Source of the DNA: Faecalibacterium prausnitzii
Lineage (GTDB): Bacteria > Bacillota > Clostridia > Oscillospirales > Ruminococcaceae
Assembly (NCBI GenBank): GCA_002313795.1
Contig: DCCL01000191.1
Coordinates: 1 to 11,030, forward strand
Length of the DNA: 11,030 nt
Reading direction: 5' to 3'
In this document: piece after piece, positions 5,859 to 11,030 of the stretch
Position numbering within the stretch: position 1 is the first letter of the stretch
Layout of the letters: the number at the start of each line of letters is the position of its first letter
Position numbers and translations under genes: made by a program
Notes under the pieces: generated by a model
Seen by the model: only the letters and a program-made list of their open reading frames with translations
Told to the model about the DNA's origin: nothing
Databases searched by the model: none

Positions 5859-6254
5859 ATGCAGATCCACCAATCCGCAGAAGATTATCTCGAAACGATC
5901 CTTATGCTGACCCAGCGGATGGGCCGTGTGCGCTCCATCGACGTGGTCAATGAGCTGGGCTATACCAAGGCCAGCGTCAGCATTGCGATGAAAAAGCTGC
6001 GGGAAAACGGCTACATTGCGGTGGACGGCGAGGGCAACCTGACCCTGCTGCCCCCGGGCCGCGAGATCGCAGAGCGCATCTACAGCCGCCACCGTCTGCT
6101 GACCCACTTCTTTGTGCAGCTGGGCGTGGACGAGGACATTGCCGCCGAGGATGCCTGCAAGGCAGAGCATATCCTCAGCGAACAGACGCTGGAAAAGATC
6201 CGGGAGCACGCTCTGCTCCACGACGCAGAGAACAGCGTACAGAAGTCTGAGTGA
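5859..6254 (+). CDS. DtxR/MntR-family metal-dependent transcriptional regulator
   Basis: A dimeric repressor expected to sense Mn(II) or Fe(II) and to control metal transport genes. At 131 residues it has only the winged-helix domain (about 1-70, with GYTKASVSIAMKKLRENGYI as the recognition region) and the metal-binding dimer domain (about 71-131). The SH3-like third domain of DtxR is absent, as in MntR. Predicted ligands are D9 and E12 in EDYLET (Bacillus MntR D8 and E11), H78 in SRHRLL, and C100, E103 and H104 in ACKAEHILS. The cysteine matches C102 of DtxR, where Bacillus MntR has E99. The ligand set is therefore a mix and the metal cannot be named. The start was chosen by GCAGGAGG about 10 bases upstream; an in-frame ATG 45 bases earlier lacks such a site and adds no family sequence. 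Confidence 0.9.
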   Translation: MQIHQSAEDYLETILMLTQRMGRVRSIDVVNELGYTKASVSIAMKKLRENGYIAVDGEGNLTLLPPGREIAERIYSRHRLLTHFFVQLGVDEDIAAEDACKAEHILSEQTLEKIREHALLHDAENSVQKSE

Positions 6255-6292
6255 TCTTTCAAATTTAGTTGAACTTCCAATAAAAAGCAGAT

Positions 6293-6329
6293 GACCGCCT
6301 CCACACAGCGTGGAGGCGGTCGTTTGTTT
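6293..6329. terminator. Strong terminator between the convergent DtxR/MntR and mazF genes
   Basis: A perfect 12-bp stem, GACCGCCTCCAC (6293-6304) with GTGGAGGCGGTC (6310-6321), has a 5-base loop. GTTTGTTT follows on the plus strand. On the minus strand CTGCTTTTTATT follows, so it can serve both convergent genes. Confidence 0.9.
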
Positions 6330-6333
6330 CCTG

Positions 6334-6684
6334 TCAGTAAGAGCTGAGGCCGAGGCTCACATCCAGTGCCTGGTCCACCCGGCGCTGGTCTTCGGCGGTG
6401 ATCTGCCCGGCCCGCTCCCGCAGGCGGTGTTTGTCCAGCGTCCGGATCTGTTCCAGCAGCACGACGCTGTCCTTGGCAAGGCCCGTATCCTCGGCCCGGA
6501 TGTTGATGTGGGTGGGGAGCCGGGCTTTGTCCAGCCGGGATGTAATGGCGGCTGCGATGACGGTGGGGCTGTGCCGGTTGCCGATCTCGTTCTGCACGAT
6601 GAGCACCGGGCGGACGCCGCCCTGCTCTGAGCCGACCACAGGCGAAAGGTCGGCGTAGAAAACTTCTCCTCTGTGTACCTCCAT
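6334..6684 (-). CDS. mazF: MazF/EndoA (PemK-like) endoribonuclease toxin
   Basis: A sequence-specific, ribosome-independent mRNA interferase of type II toxin-antitoxin systems. The 116 residues follow the Bacillus EndoA pattern throughout: RGEVFYADLSPVVGSEQGG, R25-P-V-L-I-V-Q-N, SPTVIAAAIT, LPTHI, and DSVVLLEQIRTLDK. The catalytic pair known in the Bacillus enzyme, R25 and T48, is conserved at the same numbers. The ATG at 6684 has AAGGAGG about 10 bases upstream. Toxins of this group normally follow a small ribbon-helix-helix antitoxin gene (EndoAI/MazE). Here the 134 bases upstream hold only a 17-codon ORF without a ribosome binding site, and the next gene is acpS. The antitoxin must lie elsewhere, be unrecognised, or be absent. 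Confidence 0.93.
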   Translation of the reverse strand: MEVHRGEVFYADLSPVVGSEQGGVRPVLIVQNEIGNRHSPTVIAAAITSRLDKARLPTHINIRAEDTGLAKDSVVLLEQIRTLDKHRLRERAGQITAEDQRRVDQALDVSLGLSSY

Positions 6685-6740
6685 GAAAAAACTCCCTCCT
6701 TGCGTACTGGGAGGCCCGCTATGTGGTGTGCGGTGTCCTT

Positions 6741-6764
6741 CCGGCCTTAGTATGGACAGGCCGG
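6741..6764. other. Hairpin between acpS and mazF
   Basis: CCGGCCT (6741-6747) and AGGCCGG (6758-6764) form a perfect 7-bp stem with a 10-base loop. It has no T run on either strand. It could be a processing or pausing site that separates mazF expression from acpS. Confidence 0.45.
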
Positions 6765-6818
6765 AGCTGGACTATGCACACGCGGGCGGCTTGTTCCCAT
6801 TGTATGCAGGAGGGATTT

Positions 6819-7226
6819 TCAGGTTTCCGTCTCGAGGATGCAGAAGGCCAGCGCCATGCCGCCGTCGTGGCTCAGGGAGAGCTTTGCCCGGAGGTGATGC
6901 TCTGCCATCCACCGGGCGCTCGCACCGGAGAAGCGATACTCCGGTGCGCCGCTTTCCAGCCGGACGGCCTCGATGTCACAGAGGGAAAAGGGCCCGGCCA
7001 GGCCGGTGCCTGCCGCTTTGAGGAACGCTTCCTTGGCGGCAAAATCGGCCGCTGCGCTGGCCGCCCGGTGGGCGCTGAGAGAGGCGGGGACTCCCTCGGC
7101 AAGACCCAGCGCCTGCCGCTCTGCCGGGCCGAATACCCGGGCCGCAAAAGTGCCGCCGTGGGGGCCGCTGAGGCTTTTCGCCATCCGGGCCGTTTCGCAG
7201 AGGTCGCAGCCGATGCCGTATATCAT
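6819..7226 (-). CDS. acpS: Holo-[acyl-carrier-protein] synthase
   Basis: It transfers 4'-phosphopantetheine from CoA to the serine of apo-ACP, activating fatty acid synthesis. The 135 residues are within the family range. The N-terminal MIYGIGCDLCE holds the Mg-binding D8, FAAKEAFLKAAGTGL at about 62-76 holds K65 and E66, and LSLSHDGGMALA near the C-terminus is the standard end motif. The ATG at 7226 follows AAAGGAG by 6-7 bases. A longer frame runs upstream of this start but adds no family sequence. It precedes mazF on the same strand, as in Bacillus where acpS lies upstream of the endoAI-endoA pair, although the intervening alr and antitoxin genes are missing here. Confidence 0.93.
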   Translation of the reverse strand: MIYGIGCDLCETARMAKSLSGPHGGTFAARVFGPAERQALGLAEGVPASLSAHRAASAAADFAAKEAFLKAAGTGLAGPFSLCDIEAVRLESGAPEYRFSGASARWMAEHHLRAKLSLSHDGGMALAFCILETET

Positions 7227-7240
7227 AAAATGCTCCTTTC

Positions 7241-7269
7241 CATGCAAAGCGGCTTTGCTGATTTGCATG
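7241..7269 (-). promoter_or_regulatory. Competing inverted repeats just upstream of the acpS ribosome binding site
   Basis: CATGCAAA (7241-7248) and TTTGCATG (7262-7269) are perfect 8-base arms. GCAAAGC (7244-7250) and GCTTTGC (7252-7258) form a second near-perfect palindrome that shares the left arm, so only one can form. On the minus strand the structure ends directly before GAAAGGAG of acpS. It could be a protein operator or a translational control hairpin; the function is unknown. Confidence 0.45.
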
Positions 7270-7318
7270 ATAAAATCGGAAAATTTTAAGCAAAATGTGC
7301 AAATCTGTCTGGGAAAAC

Positions 7319-7347
7319 TTGAAGTTTTGCCACAAGTCGTGTACAAT
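7319..7347 (+). promoter_or_regulatory. Sigma-A-type promoter of the ireB-like gene
   Basis: TTGAAG (7319-7324) and TACAAT (7342-7347) are separated by 17 bases. The predicted start is about 25 bases before the GTG codon, leaving only a short leader. Confidence 0.7.
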
Positions 7348-7378
7348 AAATCATAGTTATTCTAAGGGGGTGTATTTC

Positions 7379-7624
7379 GTGGGCGACGCTACTGCTATTT
7401 TTTCCATCCACGATAAAAAGGATTACGAGATCCATGAAGTCGTGCAGCAGGTGTACGACGCACTCAAGGAAAAGGGCTATAACCCGGTGAACCAGCTGGT
7501 GGGCTATATCCTGTCCGAAGATCCTACCTATATCACGACATACAAAGGGGCGCGTTCCCTCATCCGCAAGGTGGATCGTGACGATCTGCTGCAGGCCATG
7601 CTGCGCAGCTATCTCAACGTCTGA
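7379..7624 (+). CDS. IreB family (UPF0297) regulatory phosphoprotein
   Basis: A small cytoplasmic protein of 81 residues. In Enterococcus faecalis IreB is phosphorylated by the Ser/Thr kinase IreK and lowers intrinsic cephalosporin resistance; a like role here is inference. The family signature [22 protein letters not shown] lies at about 31-52, followed by [22 protein letters not shown]. The N-terminal stretch contains T5, near the phosphorylated threonines of the enterococcal protein. The start is GTG at 7379, with AAGGGGG ending 8 bases upstream; no ATG fits the family N-terminus. In many Firmicutes it is followed by the RuvX and UPF0473 genes. Here a terminator comes 26 bases after the stop and the next gene is convergent, so it is transcribed alone. 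Confidence 0.9.
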   Translation: MGDATAIFSIHDKKDYEIHEVVQQVYDALKEKGYNPVNQLVGYILSEDPTYITTYKGARSLIRKVDRDDLLQAMLRSYLNV

Positions 7625-7650
7625 GCCTCATTTTCTCGTTCTGACTTTTT

Positions 7651-7683
7651 GCCTGCTGTCCCATCCGGGGCGGCGGGCTTTTT
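7651..7683 (+). terminator. Terminator of the ireB-like gene
   Basis: GCCTGCTG (7651-7658) pairs with CGGCGGGC (7671-7678), with two G-U pairs, and CCC/GGG can extend it inside. TTTTTGCTTT follows. On the minus strand no T run follows the stem, so it may not end the convergent operon. Confidence 0.82.
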
Positions 7684-7687
7684 GCTT

Positions 7688-8635
7688 TCACAGAACCTTG
7701 AGGGGCAGGGTGAAGATCTGGTTCACGACCACTTCATATTCCCAGCCCTCCCGGGTCTTGCGCAGCTGTTTTTCCAACGCTTCGGAACCCTCAAACCGGT
7801 GGATGAGGTAAGTCCAGTGGGCTTTCATCCGGCTGACGGCACCGCCCGCCAGCCCGAACAGCTCCGTGTAGCCGTGGTAGAGCTCGTCGAGGTAGCCCCG
7901 CAGCTCCTCCTTGCTGGCGGGTGCACCGCCCACAGCCTGCCGCAGCAGGGCCGGGTCTGCGATGAGCCCCCGCCCCACCATGACGCCGGACAGGGTAGGA
8001 AATTCTAATTCCAGTGCGGCCAGCTGGGCCGGGGTGGTGATGTCGCCGTTGTAGCAGACCGGCATGGTGCACCGGGGCAGATATTCCGCAAAGGCAGCGC
8101 GGTCGGCCTCGCCCCGGTAGAGCTGCCGCATCACCCGGGGGTGGATGGTCAGCTCACAGACGGGGTAGCGGTTGTAAATATCAAGGATGTCCCCGAATTC
8201 TTCCGGGCGGGTGATGCCCAGCCGGGTCTTGACCGAGATGGGGCCCTCTGCCTGGGAATAAACGATGTTCAGGAAGGTGTCCAGCTTGTTCAGGTCCCGG
8301 AGCATCCCGGCCCCTTTGCCTTTGGCCGTGACGGTGCCGGAGGGACATCCGAAATTGAGATTGATTTCCCGGTAGCCCAGTTTCCGCAGTTCACCGATCA
8401 TCCAGACGGCCAGTTCGCCGTCCTTTGCAAGCAGCTGAGGAATGAGGGGAACATCCGGATTTGCATCCGGGGCCAGCTCTGCCATCTTTTTCGGGATGAG
8501 GACCCGGTTCTCCGGCGGGGTCAGAAAAGGGGCATAATAGCGGGTGGGAGCGTCCGGCGCGCCGAACCAGCGGTGATGGGCCTGCCGCCAGACCCGGTCG
8601 GTAAGTCCCTCCATGGGGGCAGCGTAGTAGTTCAT
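7688..8635 (-). CDS. tRNA-dihydrouridine synthase family protein
   Basis: A flavoenzyme of the Dus family that reduces uridine to dihydrouridine in tRNA D-loops, using FMN and NAD(P)H. In 315 residues the TIM-barrel signatures appear in order: YAAPMEGLTDRVWR at 4-17, INLNFGCPSG at 91-100 with C97 as the expected catalytic acid, VKTRLG with K137, TIHPR with H165, CYNGDI at 194-199, and the phosphate-binding GRGL at 221-224. The C-terminal helical region, about 240-315, fits tRNA binding. The start has GGAGG five to six bases upstream and lies 14 bases after the acetyltransferase stop, so it is the last gene of the operon. Substrate position (U16, U17, U20 and so on) cannot be assigned. IHPR, where many members have a His-Gly-Arg motif, marks it as a less typical member. 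Confidence 0.9.
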   Translation of the reverse strand: MNYYAAPMEGLTDRVWRQAHHRWFGAPDAPTRYYAPFLTPPENRVLIPKKMAELAPDANPDVPLIPQLLAKDGELAVWMIGELRKLGYREINLNFGCPSGTVTAKGKGAGMLRDLNKLDTFLNIVYSQAEGPISVKTRLGITRPEEFGDILDIYNRYPVCELTIHPRVMRQLYRGEADRAAFAEYLPRCTMPVCYNGDITTPAQLAALELEFPTLSGVMVGRGLIADPALLRQAVGGAPASKEELRGYLDELYHGYTELFGLAGGAVSRMKAHWTYLIHRFEGSEALEKQLRKTREGWEYEVVVNQIFTLPLKVL

Positions 8636-8649
8636 TGGTTCCTCCGTTT

Positions 8650-9156
8650 TCAGAGCGTGACCCAGAACCGTTTTACGTTCACGGCTTCCTCCGGGTCGTA
8701 GCGGGTGTCCTCGTAAACTGCGCCGCTGCGCAGGATGACTTTTTCTGATGCGTAGTTGTCATCGTCGCAGACCAGCAGGAGCTTCTCCATCCCCATGCCC
8801 CGGGCGATGTCCATGCATTGGCGCATCATCTGGGTGGCAAGGCCGTGGTTCTGCCGGGAGGGCCGGACGGCATAGCCGACATGACCGCCGTAATTGAGCA
8901 GGAAGGGCGTCAGGGTGAATTTCAGGTTGAGGACGCCCACCACCTCGTCTCCGTCGTAGCAGAGGTAGAACGCTTCCTGCACGAAGCCCTCCGGCAGGTC
9001 GGTGCCGGTGATGCGGTTGTGGATGCCGGTGAGCCATTTGTCGTAGTCCTGATATCCGGCGCAGCCGATGCAGGCAGTGCCCTCGGCCTCAAATTCGGCG
9101 TAGAAGGAAAGCACATCCTCCCGGTTCGCCTCGGTGGGGTAAACGAACGTCAGCAT
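8650..9156 (-). CDS. GNAT-family N-acetyltransferase
   Basis: An acetyl-CoA-dependent acyltransferase of 168 residues with unknown acceptor. Strand beta4 and motif A are seen as GGHVGYAVRPSRQNHGLATQMM (90-111), where the Q-x-x-G-x-A turn at 102-107 binds the CoA pyrophosphate. Motif B is seen as LLLVCDDDNYASEKVILRSGAVYE (127-149). The start has GAGGAGG about 6 bases upstream. That site overlaps the TGA stop of the preceding nucleoside phosphorylase gene, so the two are probably translationally coupled. The last residues lie 14 bases before the dihydrouridine synthase start. The layout does not reveal a shared pathway, and small-molecule or protein substrates are equally possible. Confidence 0.88.
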   Translation of the reverse strand: MLTFVYPTEANREDVLSFYAEFEAEGTACIGCAGYQDYDKWLTGIHNRITGTDLPEGFVQEAFYLCYDGDEVVGVLNLKFTLTPFLLNYGGHVGYAVRPSRQNHGLATQMMRQCMDIARGMGMEKLLLVCDDDNYASEKVILRSGAVYEDTRYDPEEAVNVKRFWVTL

Positions 9157-9167
9157 AAATGTCCTCC

Positions 9168-9932
9168 TCAGAAGTTCTCAAGGATCTGGATGCAGAGTTC
9201 CAGCGCTTTCCGCAGAGAGTCCCTGCCCCAGTCCCGCTCGTCGTGGACCTGAACGTTTGCAAGGGAATCAGCGGTATAGAGGAGCTGCCCGAAGGCTGCG
9301 CCCCGCTTCTGTGCACAGGCGGCCAGTGCGGCACATTCCATCTCCACCGTCATGCAGCCCTCGGCTTTGCGGTATTCCACCATGTCGCGGGTCTCCCGGA
9401 AAAAGCCGTCGGTCGTCCAGGTCAGGCACTCCTGAAAGGGAACGCCCAGCGCCCGGAGCGTCGTTTCGATGGCGCTCACGGCGGCGGGAGAAGGTTCCAC
9501 ATAGCGGGAGGCCGGGAGATAGTGATAGGAGGTGCCCTCATCCCGCAGGGCCCGGACAGGGACGAGAAATTCGTTCTCGGGCAGTTCCACCAGCACGCCG
9601 CAGGAGCCGGCAGAGAGGATCTTCCGGCATCCGCAGGAGATGAGGAAATCCATGAACTGTGCCGCAGCAGGGGCACCCAGCGGGGCCTGACACAGACAGA
9701 ACGCATCTGCGCCCTCGCCTACCACATAGACCGGGTAGGTCTTTGTAATAGTCTCAAAGTGCTCCACGGGGACGGCATCGACCTCAAAGGCGTAGTCGTC
9801 GATGGTGTCCCCCAGAAAGGCAAAGATGCACTTTTCGGGGAGGACGAGTTCCTCTGCGCCGTGGTTGGGGCGTATCACTTCGGTGGAATCGAAATCGTAT
9901 TCCAGAATGGGAAGTTCGTGCTTCTGTATCAT
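9168..9932 (-). CDS. Nucleoside phosphorylase (uridine/purine nucleoside phosphorylase family)
   Basis: It splits a nucleoside with phosphate into a base and ribose 1-phosphate in salvage. In 254 residues the PNP_UDP fold motifs are present: a CQAPLGAPAAA segment for phosphate contact near 82-91, SAGSCG at 107-112, VRALRDEGTSYHYLP at about 126-140, TTDGFFRET at 173-181, and VEMECAAL at 196-203 with the ribose-binding Met-Glu pair. ADSL near 221-224 supplies an aspartate near the base site, which in purine-specific enzymes acts on N7. Uridine versus purine preference is therefore open. ATG 9932 has AAGGAG about 8 bases upstream; a GTG 105 bases further out in frame lacks both a ribosome site and family sequence. 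It is the first gene of the operon, and no clear promoter is visible in the 155 bases before it. Confidence 0.88.
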   Translation of the reverse strand: MIQKHELPILEYDFDSTEVIRPNHGAEELVLPEKCIFAFLGDTIDDYAFEVDAVPVEHFETITKTYPVYVVGEGADAFCLCQAPLGAPAAAQFMDFLISCGCRKILSAGSCGVLVELPENEFLVPVRALRDEGTSYHYLPASRYVEPSPAAVSAIETTLRALGVPFQECLTWTTDGFFRETRDMVEYRKAEGCMTVEMECAALAACAQKRGAAFGQLLYTADSLANVQVHDERDWGRDSLRKALELCIQILENF

Positions 9933-10086
9933 CGGAAGTCTCCTTGAAGAAATGGTCTGTCGGTCATGGCCCGGCCAGTGGTTCCGGCGGCTTTTTTGCA
10001 ATGCGGCAGCGCGATTGAAAAAGCACCCAGCCTGCACCGGCCATGGAGAGGCCGATGCCCGGGTTTACAGGCGGCAGATATAAAAA

Positions 10087-10119
10087 GAAGCCCCTGACCG
10101 GAGTCAGAGGCTTTTATTT
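10087..10119. terminator. Terminator of the original tRNA gene, usable in both directions
   Basis: AAGCCCCTGAC (10088-10098) and GTCAGAGGCTT (10103-10113) pair with one C-A mismatch around a 4-base loop. On the minus strand it begins five bases after the CCA end of the tRNA fragment and leads into CTTTTTATA. On the plus strand it leads into TTTTATTT. Confidence 0.85.
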
Positions 10120-10163
10120 GGTGGACGGTACAGGACTCGAACCTGTGACCCCCTGCACGTCAA
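10119..10163 (-). pseudogene. 3' fragment of a tRNA, probably tRNA-Val(GAC), at an attachment site
   Basis: The fragment corresponds to tRNA positions 32-76. Its anticodon loop reads TTGACGT, followed by anticodon-stem half GCAGG, variable region GGGTC, T arm ACAGG-TTCGAGT-CCTGT, acceptor half ACCGTCC, discriminator A and an encoded CCA. The 5' half is missing: the next bases (10164 onward) give no CCTGC stem partner, no D arm and no GGACGGT acceptor strand. The GCAGGGGGTC block and the acceptor end resemble bacterial tRNA-Val, and the loop implies GAC, although the 5' side of the loop is the likely crossover zone. With an integrase ending nine bases away, this is the displaced 3' end left by site-specific integration. 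It is not a functional tRNA. Confidence 0.85.
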
Positions 10164-11030
10164 CCAACAGGGTCAAGCGGGCCGAGAAGGATTTCCGCCG
10201 ATAATGGAGGTTCTGAGGCTTCGGACGGCTTCCTGCATATCTACCATGTTTGCGTGGGAATATCTCGCCGTGGTCTTGATGTCCGTATGTCCCAAAAGTT
10301 CCTGCACCACTCGCAAATCCGCACCGGATTCCCTGGTCAGCGTGGCAAAGGTATGGCGGCAGCTATGGGGGGTGTAGGTGTGCTTTTGCTGGCCATTGAC
10401 GTCAAAAGTGGGATTTGGAAGGCCGAGAACGTCCAGCAAATTGTAAAACATCTGACGGTATGCCTTAATATCCAGACTGCCGCCATCCGGGGCGCAAAAG
10501 ACCTGACCGGCGGTGCGCGTCCCAATTTGGCGGTCAATAATGGGCTGGATTTTGGGGGAGACCGTCACGGTACGGTTTTTGCCGGCGGATGTTTTGGCGC
10601 CGCCGACAAAACATTGTTTGGCGCGGTCATAATCGGACACGTCCAGCGCCAAAAACTCCGAGGGGCGGAAACCGAGGTAACACTGGGCCAGCACGTAGTC
10701 CGCGCCGGGGACCGTACCGGCGGCCTGACGGATGGCCTCCAGATACTCCGGCGGCAGGCCCACGCCGCCCACGCCCTCCTTACCGCTAACGGTTAAATAG
10801 TCCGCAAGGTTAAGGGCGGCGGGAAAATATCCACGGGGGATGCCATACTTATACATGAGGCCCGCCGTGGTCCGCATATTGCGCCGGGTAGACTTACCAC
10901 GGGGGCAATCGTCAATGCACTCCTGCAGATCGTCCACGTCCACATCGGCGCAGCGCTCATTGTAGAGCGGGGCAAAATATTTGATGGCGGCCTTATAATT
11001 GCCCAGCGTGTCCGGCCCGGCCCGGTGGGT
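10164..11030. mobile_element. Left end of an integrated element (prophage, ICE or island) inserted in a tRNA gene
   Basis: The boundary is set where tRNA similarity stops, next to a tyrosine recombinase. The element extends rightwards beyond the window, so its size, type and cargo cannot be seen. An intact tRNA-Val rebuilt from the chromosomal 5' half and the element's 3' half is expected at its other end. Confidence 0.75.
10173..11030 (-). CDS. Tyrosine recombinase / phage-type integrase, N-terminus beyond window
   Basis: It performs site-specific integration and excision at the adjacent tRNA site. The frame is open to the right edge, giving 285 visible residues. The first about 75 form the end of a SAM-like core-binding domain ([20 protein letters not shown] onward). 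The catalytic domain carries a complete active site in visible numbering: R122 in GFRPSEFL, K146 in [10 protein letters not shown]222 and R225 in [12 protein letters not shown]248 in [15 protein letters not shown], and the nucleophile Y257. A GTG at 10943 could be mistaken for the start, but coding sequence of the same domain continues in frame upstream of it. The stop codon lies nine bases from the tRNA fragment, a usual int-att arrangement. Phage versus conjugative origin cannot be decided. Confidence 0.93.
   Translation of the reverse strand, partial: THRAGPDTLGNYKAAIKYFAPLYNERCADVDVDDLQECIDDCPRGKSTRRNMRTTAGLMYKYGIPRGYFPAALNLADYLTVSGKEGVGGVGLPPEYLEAIRQAAGTVPGADYVLAQCYLGFRPSEFLALDVSDYDRAKQCFVGGAKTSAGKNRTVTVSPKIQPIIDRQIGTRTAGQVFCAPDGGSLDIKAYRQMFYNLLDVLGLPNPTFDVNGQQKHTYTPHSCRHTFATLTRESGADLRVVQELLGHTDIKTTARYSHANMVDMQEAVRSLRTSIIGGNPSRPA

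Noticed and set aside
6749..6802. A possible short antitoxin ORF (17 codons, minus strand) before mazF
   Set aside because: It is too short, has no ribosome site, and its Pro/Ser/Ala-rich product does not resemble a ribbon-helix-helix antitoxin.
10119..10200. A complete tRNA gene on the minus strand
   Set aside because: Only positions 32-76 are present. No 5' acceptor strand, D arm or matching anticodon-stem 5' half follows.
1..11030. CRISPR array, insertion sequence or toxin-immunity cassette
   Set aside because: No regularly spaced direct repeats, transposase motifs or short terminal inverted repeats were seen. The only mobility gene is the integrase at the right end.

Overview
The window looks like a stretch of chromosome from a GC-rich member of the Firmicutes, most likely class Clostridia and possibly a Faecalibacterium-like Oscillospiraceae. 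The genus is an inference. The evidence is strong AGGAGG-type ribosome binding sites, TTGACA/TATAAT-type promoters, a lipoprotein signal peptide, an IreB (UPF0297) homologue, a MazF of the Bacillus EndoA type, and GTG and TTG start codons. Nearly everything is core metabolism, regulation or RNA biology. The exception is the right end, where a mobile element begins inside a tRNA gene.

Region 1 (1-1340): the 5' part of cysK (cysteine synthase) runs leftwards off the window, and an Rrf2-family regulator is divergent from it. Each gene has a near-consensus promoter. An inverted repeat covers the start of the cysK transcript, which suggests that the Rrf2 protein is a CymR/IscR-like repressor of cysteine synthesis. 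The regulator ends at a strong terminator.

Region 2 (1341-3036): a lipoprotein with an FKBP-type prolyl isomerase domain and a trigger-factor-like C-terminal region is read on the minus strand from a TTG start. It is flanked by a terminator and a separate long hairpin on one side, and by a 353-base intergenic region rich in nested inverted repeats on the other.

Region 3 (3037-6330): a plus-strand group encodes malic enzyme and the two subunits of the iron-sulfur (class I) fumarase. Together these can interconvert fumarate, malate and pyruvate. A DtxR/MntR-family metal-dependent regulator follows, with its own extended -10 promoter and a strong terminator.

Region 4 (6334-7684): acpS (holo-ACP synthase) and a MazF/EndoA toxin gene lie on the minus strand with no recognisable antitoxin gene between them. 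A short ireB-like gene is divergent from acpS and ends at its own terminator.

Region 5 (7688-9932): a compact minus-strand operon is transcribed in the order nucleoside phosphorylase, GNAT acetyltransferase, tRNA-dihydrouridine synthase. The gaps are 11 and 14 bases.

Region 6 (10081-11030): a 45-base 3' fragment of a tRNA, probably tRNA-Val(GAC), still sits next to its terminator. Nine bases beyond it is the stop codon of a tyrosine recombinase whose frame is still open at the window edge. This is the left attachment junction of an integrated element whose cargo lies outside the window.
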